DNA from: VFMC01 sp037130535
GTDB taxonomy: Bacteria > Actinomycetota > Acidimicrobiia > Acidimicrobiales > Ilumatobacteraceae
Assembly (NCBI GenBank): GCA_037130535.1
Contig: JBAXSU010000015.1
Coordinates: 1 to 30,085 of the forward strand
Length of the DNA stretch: 30,085 nt
Direction of reading: 5' to 3'
The notes below the pieces were generated by a model. It was given only the letters and a program-made list of their open reading frames with translations. It ran no database searches and was not told the origin of the DNA. A program made the position numbers and the translations under genes. Below are positions 15,605 through 23,863 of the stretch, in pieces (position 1 is the stretch's first letter; each line of letters opens with the position of its first letter).

Positions 15605-17560
15605 ATGGACGACTCCGTCACCGATACCACGGGGGCCGACCGGCCCCAGCACGACGAGCTGATGGGCATCACGCCCGATACGTCGACGGCTGACGCTTCT
15701 GCTCAGCCTGCGGGCGACGATGACCTGGGCGACCCTACGGTCCGGCCCGCAGCCAAGAAGCGTCGCCGCGGCTCGCGGGGTGGCAAGGGCCGCAAACGCC
15801 CAGCTGCATCGGGCGATGTCGATGCCGACGAGGTCGACGACGATGAGCTCGACGACGACGATGATGTCGACGCCGGTGAGCGCACCGCCTCCGTCGACCC
15901 GTTGGAGTTGCCCGCATCGATGCGCGAGGGTCGCCCCTCGCCAGCAGCGGCTGAACAGGCACTGGTGCGCCGACCGCAGATCGGCGACACCCGACCTGCG
16001 CCGCCCCCGCCCGGTGGGCCGGTGGTGAAGCCCGCCGGCCAGCGCCAGCCGGGCCAGCGCCAGCAGGGCCAAGGTCAGCAGGGCCAGCGCCAGCAGGGCC
16101 AGCGACAGCAGAACGCAGAGCAGTCCGCGGACCAGACCGACGCGGCAGGCGAGACCTCGGCGCCCAAGAAGCGTCGTCGTGGCGGTCGCGGAAAGTCGGG
16201 CGGAGCGGTGAAGGCAGCACCTCTGGTGGGTGTCGAGGTCGATCCAGAGGTGCTCGAGAAGCGGCGTGGGCGCGAGCGTAACGGTCGTCCGGTGGGTCGC
16301 TATCTGATGTGTGTCCAGGTGCGCCCGTCGCTCACCCAGGTTGCGGTGCTCGAAGGCCGCAACCTCATCGAGCACTACGTCAGCCGTCCGGCCGACGACG
16401 TGGCGCAGATCCACGGCAACATCTACCTCGGGCGGGTGCAGAACGTTCTGCCCGGGATGGAAGCAGCATTCGTCGACATCGGCACGCCGAAGAACGCCGT
16501 GCTGTACCGCGGCGATGTGCAGTACGACGCCGAAGACATCGTCGAGAAGTCATCGAATCTGCGCATCGAGCAGATGCTCAAGGCCCGCCAGCTCATCATC
16601 TGTCAGGTCACCAAGAACCCCATCGGCGCCAAGGGCGCGCGTCTCACCCAAGAGGTGTCGCTACCGGGCCGCTTCGTCGTGCTGATCCCGAACTCGAAGA
16701 CCTACGGCATCTCCAAGCGGCTGCCCGACGACGTTCGCAAGCGGCTCCGCAACATCCTCGACCGGGTGAAGCCGGCCGAGCACGGGCTCATCGTGCGCAC
16801 CGCCGCCGAGAACGCCACCGAGCACGAACTGCGGGCCGACATGACCCGTCTGCTCGACCAGTGGAACGCCATCGAGGCCAAGGCGAAGCGGGCCAACAGC
16901 CCCACCCTGCTGTATCGCGAGCCCGAGCTCGCTGTGCGGGTCATCCGTGAGGAGTTCAACGCCGAGTACCGCGGCGTCATCATCGACGACCAGCGCCTGT
17001 TCGACGATGTGAAGGATTATGTGTCGGCGTTCAACCCCGAACTGGCTGACCGCATCGAGTACCACGATGCCGCCGTCGACGGCCTGCCCCTCTACGAGCG
17101 ACACCACGTCCACGAACAGATCCACAAGGCCCTCGACCGCAAGGTGTGGCTGCCCAGTGGCGGCTCGCTCATCATCGAGCACACCGAGGCGCTCACCGTC
17201 ATCGACGTGAACACCGGCAAGAACGTCGGTACCACCAACCTCGAAGAGACGGTGTTCCGCAACAACCTCGAGGCCGCCGAAGAAGTGGCCAAACAGCTGC
17301 GGCTGCGCGACATCGGCGGCATCGTGGTGATCGACTTCATCGACATGGAGATCCGCGAGAACCGCAAGAAGGTGGTCGATGCGTTCCGCAACGCGCTGGC
17401 ACGTGACAAGACCCGCACCCAGGTCTTCGACATCTCCGAGCTGGGTCTGGTGGAGATGACCCGCAAGCGCATCGGTGAGGGTCTGTTGGTGAACTTTGCC
17501 GACCACTGCCCCAACTGTGAAGGCCGTGGCGTTGTCATCGACCACGATCTGCTGGTCTGA
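15605..17560 (+). CDS. rne: Ribonuclease E/G family endoribonuclease
   Basis: This 651-residue endonuclease acts in mRNA turnover and rRNA/tRNA processing. The first ~225 residues are disordered: basic patches (KKRRRGSRGGKGRK, 51-64), an acidic run (72-90), five QRQQG-type pentapeptides (145-169) and another basic patch (188-198). The catalytic part follows: S1-like RNA-binding domain (about 268-350), RNase H-like and DNase I-like regions with Mg ligands D534 (VIDVNTG) and D577 (DFIDM), and Zn-link CPNC (635-638). The protein ends 13 residues after the Zn-link, so a C-terminal degradosome scaffold is absent and the disordered interaction region is N-terminal instead. ATG 15605 is preferred over GTG 15524 for its Shine-Dalgarno and acidic MDDSV start. 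Confidence 0.94.
   Translation: MDDSVTDTTGADRPQHDELMGITPDTSTADASAQPAGDDDLGDPTVRPAAKKRRRGSRGGKGRKRPAASGDVDADEVDDDELDDDDDVDAGERTASVDPLELPASMREGRPSPAAAEQALVRRPQIGDTRPAPPPPGGPVVKPAGQRQPGQRQQGQGQQGQRQQGQRQQNAEQSADQTDAAGETSAPKKRRRGGRGKSGGAVKAAPLVGVEVDPEVLEKRRGRERNGRPVGRYLMCVQVRPSLTQVAVLEGRNLIEHYVSRPADDVAQIHGNIYLGRVQNVLPGMEAAFVDIGTPKNAVLYRGDVQYDAEDIVEKSSNLRIEQMLKARQLIICQVTKNPIGAKGARLTQEVSLPGRFVVLIPNSKTYGISKRLPDDVRKRLRNILDRVKPAEHGLIVRTAAENATEHELRADMTRLLDQWNAIEAKAKRANSPTLLYREPELAVRVIREEFNAEYRGVIIDDQRLFDDVKDYVSAFNPELADRIEYHDAAVDGLPLYERHHVHEQIHKALDRKVWLPSGGSLIIEHTEALTVIDVNTGKNVGTTNLEETVFRNNLEAAEEVAKQLRLRDIGGIVVIDFIDMEIRENRKKVVDAFRNALARDKTRTQVFDISELGLVEMTRKRIGEGLLVNFADHCPNCEGRGVVIDHDLLV
16037..16111 (+). 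repeat. 15-bp in-frame tandem repeat in rne encoding QRQQG pentapeptides
   Basis: Five consecutive 15-nt units of the type GGCCAGCGCCAGCAG encode GQRQP, GQRQQ, GQGQQ, GQRQQ and GQRQQ. They lie in the disordered N-terminal region, where copy number could vary between strains without breaking the frame. Confidence 0.85.
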
Positions 17561-17597
17561 TCGATGTCTCGGCGTTGGTCGCAGGCCACGCGGACGC

Positions 17598-17603
17598 TAG
17601 AGT
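17598..17603 (+). promoter_or_regulatory. -10-like hexamer of rplU-rpmA
   Basis: TAGAGT lies 11 nt before the rplU ATG in the 54-nt gap after rne, suggesting a separate ribosomal-protein promoter with a very short leader. Confidence 0.4.
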
Positions 17604-17614
17604 CGCCCATTGCT

Positions 17615-17926
17615 ATGTACGCAGTGATCGCTTCCGGTGGTAAGCAACAGAAGGTCTCCGAGGGCCAGCAGTTGCATGTCGAACTTCTCCATGCCGAACA
17701 GGGCAGCGACGTATCGCTGCGCCCGGTCCTCGTGGTCGATGGCGACACCATCCTTGCCACCCCCGACCAACTGAAGGCCGCGTCCGTCACCGCCAAGGTG
17801 GTCGGTCTCGCCAAGGGCCCGAAGATCGACGGTTTCACCTACAAACGGCGCACCAACCAGCGCCGCCGGTACGGTCACCGCCAGCACTACACCGTTCTCG
17901 AGATCACCTCCATCACGAAGGGCTGA
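17615..17926 (+). CDS. rplU: 50S ribosomal protein bL21
   Basis: This 103-residue ribosomal protein binds 23S rRNA. The start MYAVIASGGKQQKVSEGQ is the family's characteristic N-terminus, and the C-terminal rRNA-binding stretch KRRTNQRRRYGHRQHYT (about 76-92) is conserved. The open frame extends 17 codons upstream to 17564, but family length and the MYAVI start fix ATG 17615. rpmA follows after 7 nt. Confidence 0.98.
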   Translation: MYAVIASGGKQQKVSEGQQLHVELLHAEQGSDVSLRPVLVVDGDTILATPDQLKAASVTAKVVGLAKGPKIDGFTYKRRTNQRRRYGHRQHYTVLEITSITKG

Positions 17927-17933
17927 CCCGACC

Positions 17934-18188
17934 ATGTCGAAGACCAAAGGTGGCGGTTCAACCCGCAACGGCCGCGATTCCAACGCTCAGCGCCTCGGCG
18001 TGAAAGTGTTCGGGGGCAGCCAGCTCAACGCAGGCACGATCATCGTTCGCCAGCGGGGCACTAAGTTCCATCCTGGCAAGAACGTCGGCATCGGCGGCGA
18101 CGACACGCTGTTCGCTCTCGTCGATGGTTCGGTTGCCTTCGGCGAGCGCAAGGGCCGTCGCGTCGTCGACGTCATCCCCAACGCCTGA
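17934..18188 (+). CDS. rpmA: 50S ribosomal protein bL27
   Basis: This 84-residue protein has its N-terminus reaching toward the peptidyl-transferase centre. The sequence MSKTKGGGSTRNGRDSNAQR has the family signature (K-x-GGGS-x-x-NGRDS), with GVKVFGG and RQRGTKFHPGKNVGIG following. There is no N-terminal extension of the type cleaved in Firmicutes. It is followed by a strong hairpin terminator. Confidence 0.98.
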   Translation: MSKTKGGGSTRNGRDSNAQRLGVKVFGGSQLNAGTIIVRQRGTKFHPGKNVGIGGDDTLFALVDGSVAFGERKGRRVVDVIPNA

Positions 18189-18212
18189 CCAGGCGCTACC
18201 AGTTCTCCTCGC

Positions 18213-18238
18213 GAAACCCGGCCGCAGTGCCGGGTTTC
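18213..18238 (+). terminator. Hairpin terminator after rplU-rpmA
   Basis: A perfect 10-bp stem (GAAACCCGGC / GCCGGGTTTC) closes a 6-nt loop 24 nt after the rpmA stop. No T-tract follows, which is common in GC-rich Actinobacteria. It separates the ribosomal genes from deoC. Confidence 0.75.
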
Positions 18239-18255
18239 GTCGCGTCGGCGACGAG

Positions 18256-18261
18256 TACGGT
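18256..18261 (+). promoter_or_regulatory. -10-like hexamer of deoC-deoA
   Basis: TACGGT ends 6 nt before the GTG start of deoC, directly downstream of the rpmA terminator. It indicates a separate, probably leaderless, deoC-deoA transcript. Confidence 0.45.
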
Positions 18262-18267
18262 GGGGTC

Positions 18268-19005
18268 GTGCGAGATGCGGAGTTGGCAGCGCGAGTACGA
18301 GGCCTGATCGATCTCACGAACCTCGACGGTGCGTGCACGCCAGAGGCGATCGAGCGACTGTGCGATCGAGCCGTCGATCATGTGCCTGCCGTGCCTGCCG
18401 TGTGCGTGTGGCCGGGATTCGTCGCCCAAGCCGTGGGCCTGTTGCGCGGCAGCGGCGTGCGCGTGGCCACGGTGGTGAACTTCCCTGCCGGTGACACCGA
18501 TGTGGAGGCCACGGTGGCCGAGACGCAGTCAGTGCTCGCCGCCGGGGCCGACGAGGTCGACCTCGTGCTGCCCTACCGGGCATTGCTGGCCGGCGATGTC
18601 GCCGCCGCAGCAGCCATGGTGCGCGCGGTGCGAGCTGTCGTGCCGACGCCGCACCACCTGAAGGTCATCCTCGAGTCGGGCGGCTACCCGTCGCAGGCCG
18701 AGGTGCGTGCCGCTGCCGATCTGGCCATCCGCGAAGGCGCCGACTTCGTGAAGACCTCCACCGGTAAGACCGATCGCTCGGCCACCCTCGAGGCCGTGCG
18801 CACGCTGCTCGAGGCAATCCGCGACTCGGGGCGGTCGGTGGGGGTGAAGCCGTCGGGCGGCATTCGCACCCTCGACGACGCCGCCGCATACCTGGCGCTG
18901 GCCGACGAGGTGATGGGCCCGTCGTGGGCCACTGCCCACACGTTCCGGTTCGGTGCCAGCGGACTGCTCGACGCGGTCGATGCAGTGCTCGACGGGAGGA
19001 CCTGA
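18268..19005 (+). CDS. deoC: Deoxyribose-phosphate aldolase
   Basis: This 245-residue class I aldolase splits 2-deoxyribose 5-phosphate into acetaldehyde and glyceraldehyde 3-phosphate. The Schiff-base lysine is K162 in DFVKTSTG, the relay lysine K194 in GVKPSGGIR, and D98 (EVDLVLP) completes the site. GTG 18268 was chosen because the (beta/alpha)8 domain starts just after it and a -10-like hexamer lies 6 nt upstream. A frame open from 18124 would run through rpmA and the terminator. The TGA overlaps the deoA ATG by 1 nt. DeoC uses the product made from nucleosides by DeoA after mutase action. Confidence 0.95.
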   Translation: MRDAELAARVRGLIDLTNLDGACTPEAIERLCDRAVDHVPAVPAVCVWPGFVAQAVGLLRGSGVRVATVVNFPAGDTDVEATVAETQSVLAAGADEVDLVLPYRALLAGDVAAAAAMVRAVRAVVPTPHHLKVILESGGYPSQAEVRAAADLAIREGADFVKTSTGKTDRSATLEAVRTLLEAIRDSGRSVGVKPSGGIRTLDDAAAYLALADEVMGPSWATAHTFRFGASGLLDAVDAVLDGRT

Positions 19006-20315
19006 TGCTGCCCCAGGAGATCATCCGCGCCAAGCGCGACGGCCGCGAGCTGACCACCGAACAGATCGACGACTTCGTCGCCGGACTCACGTCGGGCGCG
19101 GTGGCCGATGCCCAGGCGGCTGCATTCGCGATGGCCGTGTACTTCCGCGGCATGACCATCGACGAGGCGGTGGGCCTCACCCGGGCGATGACCCGCAGCG
19201 GCGCGCAGCTGTCGTGGGCACTCGACGGTCCGGTGCTCGACAAGCACTCGACGGGTGGAGTGGGCGACACCGTGAGCCTGATGCTGGCACCGCTGGTGGC
19301 GGCCTGCGGCGGGTACGTGCCGATGATCTCCGGGCGCGGCCTCGGTCATACCGGCGGTACCTACGACAAGTTCGAGAGCATCCCGGGGTACCGGGCCACA
19401 CCGTCGTTGGCCGAGTTCCGGCGGGTGGTGGGCCGAGTGGGATGCGCAGTCATTGGTCAGACCGCCGAGCTCGCCCCGGCCGACAAACGGCTGTACGCCA
19501 TCCGTGACGTCACCTCGACGGTCGAGAGCATCCCGCTCATCACGGCCTCGATCCTGTCGAAGAAGTTGGCAGCGGGCCTCGACGGTCTGGCCATGGATGT
19601 GAAGTTCGGCAATGGCGCATTCATGGCGAAGCCGACCGATGCCCGACGCCTGGCGGAGAGCATCGTCGGTGTGGCCAACGGGGCCGGGGTACGCACCACG
19701 GCGCTCCTCACCGACATGGACCAACCGCTGGCCAGCGTCGCGGGGAACGCGCTCGAGATGGCCTACGCCATCGATTACCTCACTGGTGCGCGCCGCGAGC
19801 CCCGGCTGCACGAGGCCGTGCTGGCGCTGGGTGCCGAGATGCTGGTGCTCGGCCGTCTGGCCCGAACTCCGGTGGCTGCACGGCGGCAACTCGAACAGGC
19901 GCTCGCCGACGGGTCGGCTGCTGAGCGATTCGGCCGCATGGTGAAGGCGCTGGGGGGCCCGGGCTACCTGCTCACCCGGCCCTGGAAGCACCTCGAACGA
20001 GCCCCGCTCGTGGTGCCGGTGCCAGCGCCGCGAGCCGGCACCGTGGGTCGCATCGACACCCGCCAGGTGGGTCTGGCCGTGGTGGTGCTGGGCGGTGGAC
20101 GCACCCGACCCACCGACCCTGTCGACCACGCCGTCGGGCTCACCGACCTGGTAGCCGTGGGTACGCCGGTGGCGGTCGGCGAACCGCTCGCCCGGGTGCA
20201 CGCCCGCAGTGAGGCGACTGCCGCGCAGGCCGTGGCGATGGTGCAGGCTGCTTACCGATTGGGAAGCAGGGCCGCGGTGGCTGGCCCCGTGGTGGCCGAA
20301 CGCATCACCGGCTGA
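19005..20315 (+). CDS. deoA: Thymidine (pyrimidine-nucleoside) phosphorylase
   Basis: This 436-residue enzyme cleaves thymidine or deoxyuridine with phosphate into base and deoxyribose 1-phosphate. The phosphate/nucleoside site signature DKHSTGGVGDTVSL (about 79-92) and the hinge motif SGRGLGHTGGTYDKFES (about 110-126) are clear. The alpha domain, the alpha/beta domain and the C-terminal PYNP domain (about 345-430) are all present. ATG 19005 has Shine-Dalgarno GGGAGG at 18994-18999, inside deoC. Sequence reading alone does not separate thymidine phosphorylase from broader pyrimidine-nucleoside phosphorylase (pdp). Confidence 0.94.
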   Translation: MLPQEIIRAKRDGRELTTEQIDDFVAGLTSGAVADAQAAAFAMAVYFRGMTIDEAVGLTRAMTRSGAQLSWALDGPVLDKHSTGGVGDTVSLMLAPLVAACGGYVPMISGRGLGHTGGTYDKFESIPGYRATPSLAEFRRVVGRVGCAVIGQTAELAPADKRLYAIRDVTSTVESIPLITASILSKKLAAGLDGLAMDVKFGNGAFMAKPTDARRLAESIVGVANGAGVRTTALLTDMDQPLASVAGNALEMAYAIDYLTGARREPRLHEAVLALGAEMLVLGRLARTPVAARRQLEQALADGSAAERFGRMVKALGGPGYLLTRPWKHLERAPLVVPVPAPRAGTVGRIDTRQVGLAVVVLGGGRTRPTDPVDHAVGLTDLVAVGTPVAVGEPLARVHARSEATAAQAVAMVQAAYRLGSRAAVAGPVVAERITG

Positions 20316-20326
20316 ACAGTGCGGCC

Positions 20327-21478
20327 TCAGCCGTAGAGGTCGACGCCCCGGGGTAGGCGGTCGGGACCCCAACCGAGCAGGGCCGTGCCCTGGCGACAGG
20401 CGAACCGGTCGGTCATGCCGCCCACGTAGGCAACGGCCGCGTGCAGCGCGGCAGGGCTGCCGGCATCGACCGAGTGGATGCCCGGGATGATGTTGGGTCG
20501 GTCGGCGTAGTGCTCGACCAGGGCGCGCAACAGGGCCACCACGGCGGCAGCCTGATGCTGCGACGCGGGGCGTAGATAGACGTGCTCGTAGTTGAACGCG
20601 CGGAACGCCGCCAACGCCTCGGCGACGGGTGCCGTCATGCCGATGCGTCCCGACTGCGCTGCGGCGTCGATCATGCCGGTGATGAAGGCACCGATCTGCT
20701 GGGCGCGGCGGGTGCCGCAGCGGTCGCGCACGACGGCGGGCAACATGTCGGCGCTGACGACTCCCGATGCAACCGCGTCTTCGAAGTCGTGGCAGACGTA
20801 GGCGATGCGGTCGGCCCAACTGACCACCTCGCCCTCCGGCGTGGCCGGGGCCGGGCGACTCCACGAATGGTTGCGGATGCCGTCGAGCGTTTCGACGCAC
20901 AGGTTCAATGGCGCGAGCGTGACGTCGGCACCCCACTGGGCATGGTCGAACCCGCCGTCGACGTAGATGCTGAGGGCGTCTTCGCTGGCGTGGCCACCGG
21001 GGCCGTGCCCACAATCGTGCCCCAGGGCGATGGCCTCGGTGAGCGCCGTGTTCAGCCCCAGCACCCGGGCCACCGACACCGCCACCTGGGCCACCTCGAG
21101 CGCATGGGTGAGCCGGGTGCGCTGGTGGTCGTCGGGGAACACGAACACCTGCGTCTTGCCCGCCAGGCGGCGGAAGGCAGCGGCGTGGAGGATGCGATCG
21201 CGGTCGCGTTCGAAACAGGTGCGCCACGGATCGGGCTCTTCCTCCACCGCCCGGCTGCCGGCCTCGGCCGAGCGAGTGGCCAGCGTGGCCAGGGTCTGGT
21301 GCTCGGTGGCTTCGCGAGTGCGCCGGTCGTGTAGATCGGGCGAACCACTACCGGCCCACGAGTCGGCGTGAGCGAGTCGCACCCCGGCGTCAGCCTGGTG
21401 GCCGGCCATGGTGGAGGCCCAGCGTTCGGCACGTTCGGCGACCTCGGCGAGATGCAGTGGATCGGGCCCGGTGGTCAC
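20327..21478 (-). CDS. dgt: Deoxyguanosinetriphosphate triphosphohydrolase-like HD-domain protein
   Basis: This 383-residue HD-domain dNTPase converts dNTPs to nucleosides and triphosphate. The metal-binding set is visible: RLTHALEV (first His), ALGHDCGHGPGGHASEDAL (HD pair) and a later Asp in VSWADRIAYVCHDFEDA. The first ~80 residues are poorly conserved. The longest frame starts at GTG 21484. I prefer GTG 21478, two codons inside, because TAGCCT lies exactly 6 nt before it, the spacing seen at other leaderless-looking starts here. The gene is convergent with deoA and divergent from obg, so it interrupts the co-oriented cluster. Its products could be fed to deoA, a metabolic link that is inference. 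Confidence 0.9.
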   Translation of the reverse strand: MTTGPDPLHLAEVAERAERWASTMAGHQADAGVRLAHADSWAGSGSPDLHDRRTREATEHQTLATLATRSAEAGSRAVEEEPDPWRTCFERDRDRILHAAAFRRLAGKTQVFVFPDDHQRTRLTHALEVAQVAVSVARVLGLNTALTEAIALGHDCGHGPGGHASEDALSIYVDGGFDHAQWGADVTLAPLNLCVETLDGIRNHSWSRPAPATPEGEVVSWADRIAYVCHDFEDAVASGVVSADMLPAVVRDRCGTRRAQQIGAFITGMIDAAAQSGRIGMTAPVAEALAAFRAFNYEHVYLRPASQHQAAAVVALLRALVEHYADRPNIIPGIHSVDAGSPAALHAAVAYVGGMTDRFACRQGTALLGWGPDRLPRGVDLYG

Positions 21479-21484
21479 GGCCAC

Positions 21485-21490
21485 AGGCTA
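21485..21490 (-). promoter_or_regulatory. -10-like hexamer of dgt
   Basis: On the minus strand TAGCCT lies 6 nt before GTG 21478. It shares the 55-nt divergent gap with the obg promoter. Confidence 0.4.
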
Positions 21491-21515
21491 ACGAATGGGT
21501 GTGGTGTGCCACCGG

Positions 21516-21521
21516 TAGCCT
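21516..21521 (+). promoter_or_regulatory. -10-like hexamer of obg-proB
   Basis: TAGCCT lies 12 nt before the obg ATG, with a weak GAGGT Shine-Dalgarno (21525-21529) in between. The identical hexamer serves the divergent dgt gene. Confidence 0.4.
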
Positions 21522-21533
21522 CGCGAGGTCTCT

Positions 21534-22766
21534 ATGAGCGGTTTCGTCGACGAAGTCCAACTGAATGTGCGCGGTGGCGACGGCGGCGCGGGCTGCGTAT
21601 CGTTCCGACGCGAGGGCCCGGTTGCGTTCGGCGGGCCCAACGGCGGCGACGGCGGCGACGGCGGCGACGTGTGGCTGGTGGCCGATCGCAACGTCTCGTC
21701 ACTGCTGGCCTTCAAGGATCACCCCCACCGCCGCGCCGTGAACGGCGTGCACGGCAAGGGCAAAGACATGCACGGCCGTCGCGGCGACTCGCTCGAGGTG
21801 CACGTGCCCGAGGGCACGATCGCCTACGACATGTACACCGGCGAGTTGATGGCCGACCTCGCCCGCCATGGCGACCGGTGGCGTGCGGCCCAGGGCGGTC
21901 GGGGAGGCCGTGGCAACGCCAAGTTCGCGTCGAACCGGCGTCGTGCGCCCAGCTTCGCCGAGCAGGGCGAGCATGGTGAGGATCGCTGGCTGCGGCTCGA
22001 GCTGAAGCTCATGGCCGACGTTGCCCTCGTCGGCTTCCCCAATGTGGGCAAGAGCACGCTCATCAGTGTCATCTCGGCGGCACGGCCGAAGATCGCCAAC
22101 TACCCCTTCACCACGCTCGAGCCGAACCTCGGTGTGGTCAGCATCGACGACGACACCAACTTCGTCGTCGCCGACATTCCCGGCCTCATCGAGGGCGCCA
22201 GCGAGGGGCGCGGCCTCGGCCACCAGTTCCTGCGCCACATCGAGCGGGCCCGGGTGCTGTGCATGATGGTCGATCTCGCCCCCGACCACGACACCCCGCC
22301 CGACGAGCAGGAGCGCATCCTCCTCGACGAGTTGGGCAGTTACCAGCCCGAGCTGCTCGAGCGGCCCCGGCTCACCGTGGGCACCAAGGCCGACATGGCC
22401 GTGTTCCCGTGGGATGGCGAGTCGATCTCGGCCATCACCCATCAGGGCGTACGCGCGCTGGTGGGCCGTCTGGCCACGCTGGTGGCCGAGGCGCGTGCTG
22501 CTCAGCCCGACGAGCCCGGCATCGTCATCATCCGTCCCGATGTCGACGGTGCTCGCGTCGAACGTCTCGGCGACCACGAGTTCCGTCTCGTCGGCCGCCA
22601 GGTGGAACGAGTGGTAGCACTCAACGACGTCACCACCCCCGAAGCGCTGTCGTACATCGACCACCAACTCGAACGGCTCGGTGTGCCCAAGATGCTCGCC
22701 AAGGTCGGAGCTGCGGAGGGCGACATCGTGTGGATCGCCTCGTTCAGCTTCGAGTACCAGCCGTGA
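21534..22766 (+). CDS. obg: GTPase Obg/CgtA
   Basis: This 410-residue GTPase acts in 50S assembly, stringent response and cell-cycle control. The glycine-rich Obg fold (1-160) contains GGPNGGDGGDGGDV (33-46). The G domain has G1 GFPNVGKS (167-174), G3 DIPG (214-217) and G4 TKAD (284-287, in place of NKxD, as is common in Obg). A C-terminal OCT domain (about 335-410) is typical of Actinobacteria and Gram-positives. The stop overlaps the proB GTG start (GTGA). Confidence 0.97.
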   Translation: MSGFVDEVQLNVRGGDGGAGCVSFRREGPVAFGGPNGGDGGDGGDVWLVADRNVSSLLAFKDHPHRRAVNGVHGKGKDMHGRRGDSLEVHVPEGTIAYDMYTGELMADLARHGDRWRAAQGGRGGRGNAKFASNRRRAPSFAEQGEHGEDRWLRLELKLMADVALVGFPNVGKSTLISVISAARPKIANYPFTTLEPNLGVVSIDDDTNFVVADIPGLIEGASEGRGLGHQFLRHIERARVLCMMVDLAPDHDTPPDEQERILLDELGSYQPELLERPRLTVGTKADMAVFPWDGESISAITHQGVRALVGRLATLVAEARAAQPDEPGIVIIRPDVDGARVERLGDHEFRLVGRQVERVVALNDVTTPEALSYIDHQLERLGVPKMLAKVGAAEGDIVWIASFSFEYQP

Positions 22767-23848
22767 GAATCGTCGCCAAGATCGGTACCTCGTCGCTCAC
22801 CGACCCGCTGGGTGTCATCGACGAGGGTGTCATCGACACGTTGTGCGCGCAGTTGGCAGCGCTGCGGGCGGTCGGGCACGACGTGGTGCTGGTCAGCAGC
22901 GGCGCCATCTCGGCCGGTGTGGCTGCGCTGGGCCTCGGCGCCCGGCCCACCGACACGCTCACTCTCCAGGCGCTCTCGGCGGCCGGTCAGAGCCGTCTGA
23001 TGGAGGTGTACAACCGCTGCCTCGGGGCCCGCGGGGTGGTGGCCGCGCAGGTACTGCTGGTGCCGCACGACTTCATCGACCGCAACCAGTACCTGCACGC
23101 CCGCAACACGATGGTGCGCCTGCTCGAACTGGGTTGCGTGCCCATCGTGAACGAGAACGACGCCATTGCCAGCGACGAGATCCGCTACGGCGACAACGAC
23201 CGCATCGCCGCGCTGGTGGCGCACAGCCTGGGCGCCGACCTGCTGGTGCTGCTCACCGACATCGACGGCCTGTACACCGCAGACCCGCGCACCGACCCCA
23301 CGGCCACGCTGGTGGCTCGCGTAGCCGCCGACGACCCGCTGCTGTCGGTGACGGCAGGCTCCACCGGCTCGAACCGGGGCAGCGGTGGTATGGCCTCGAA
23401 GCTGTCGGCGGCGCGTATGGCGTCGTGGAGCGGCGTGCGCGCGGTCATCGCCCGGGCGGCCCGGGCCGACGTACTCGTCGACGCGGTCGCCGACCTCGAC
23501 GTGGGCACCACGTTCATGCCCCACGACCACCGGCTGTCGGCTCGCAAGCTGTGGATCGGCTTCGCCAGTCAGGCCGAGGGCGCGGTTGTCATCGACGACG
23601 GTGCCCGTCGGGCACTGGTCGAGCGCGGGTCGTCGCTGCTGCCCGCCGGGGTGGTCGATGTTCGCGGCGACTTCGGTGAGGAGGCCATCGTCGAGGTCGT
23701 CGGCGTCGACGGGGCCGTGGTCGCCCGCGGGATGGCGCTGTCGGATGCGGCCACGCTGCGGTCGATCAAGGGCCGGCGCACCTCCGAGATCGACCCGGGC
23801 CTCGCCCACGAGGTAGTGCACCGCGACGATCTGGTCGTGCTGGTCTGA
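22763..23848 (+). CDS. proB: Glutamate 5-kinase
   Basis: This 361-residue enzyme phosphorylates glutamate in the first step of proline synthesis. The amino-acid kinase domain begins RIVAKIGTSSL, with LVSSGAISAG (about 38-47), VNENDAIASDEIRYGDND (about 130-147) and LLTDIDGLYTADPR (about 161-174). A C-terminal PUA domain follows (about 270-355). GTG 22763 overlaps the obg stop by 4 nt; a frame open from 22259 is a shadow across obg. proA does not follow, as murJ is convergent here. Confidence 0.95.
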   Translation: MRIVAKIGTSSLTDPLGVIDEGVIDTLCAQLAALRAVGHDVVLVSSGAISAGVAALGLGARPTDTLTLQALSAAGQSRLMEVYNRCLGARGVVAAQVLLVPHDFIDRNQYLHARNTMVRLLELGCVPIVNENDAIASDEIRYGDNDRIAALVAHSLGADLLVLLTDIDGLYTADPRTDPTATLVARVAADDPLLSVTAGSTGSNRGSGGMASKLSAARMASWSGVRAVIARAARADVLVDAVADLDVGTTFMPHDHRLSARKLWIGFASQAEGAVVIDDGARRALVERGSSLLPAGVVDVRGDFGEEAIVEVVGVDGAVVARGMALSDAATLRSIKGRRTSEIDPGLAHEVVHRDDLVVLV

Positions 23849-23863
23849 CCCGACCCGGCCGGC

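Noticed and set aside
18684..21227. 847-codon minus-strand frame overlapping deoC, deoA and dgt
   Set aside because: It is an Arg/His/Pro-rich shadow in a different frame from dgt, without recognisable motifs.
22259..22762. Extended N-terminus of proB inside obg
   Set aside because: The extra 168 residues are an out-of-frame reading of obg; GTG 22763 gives the exact family start.
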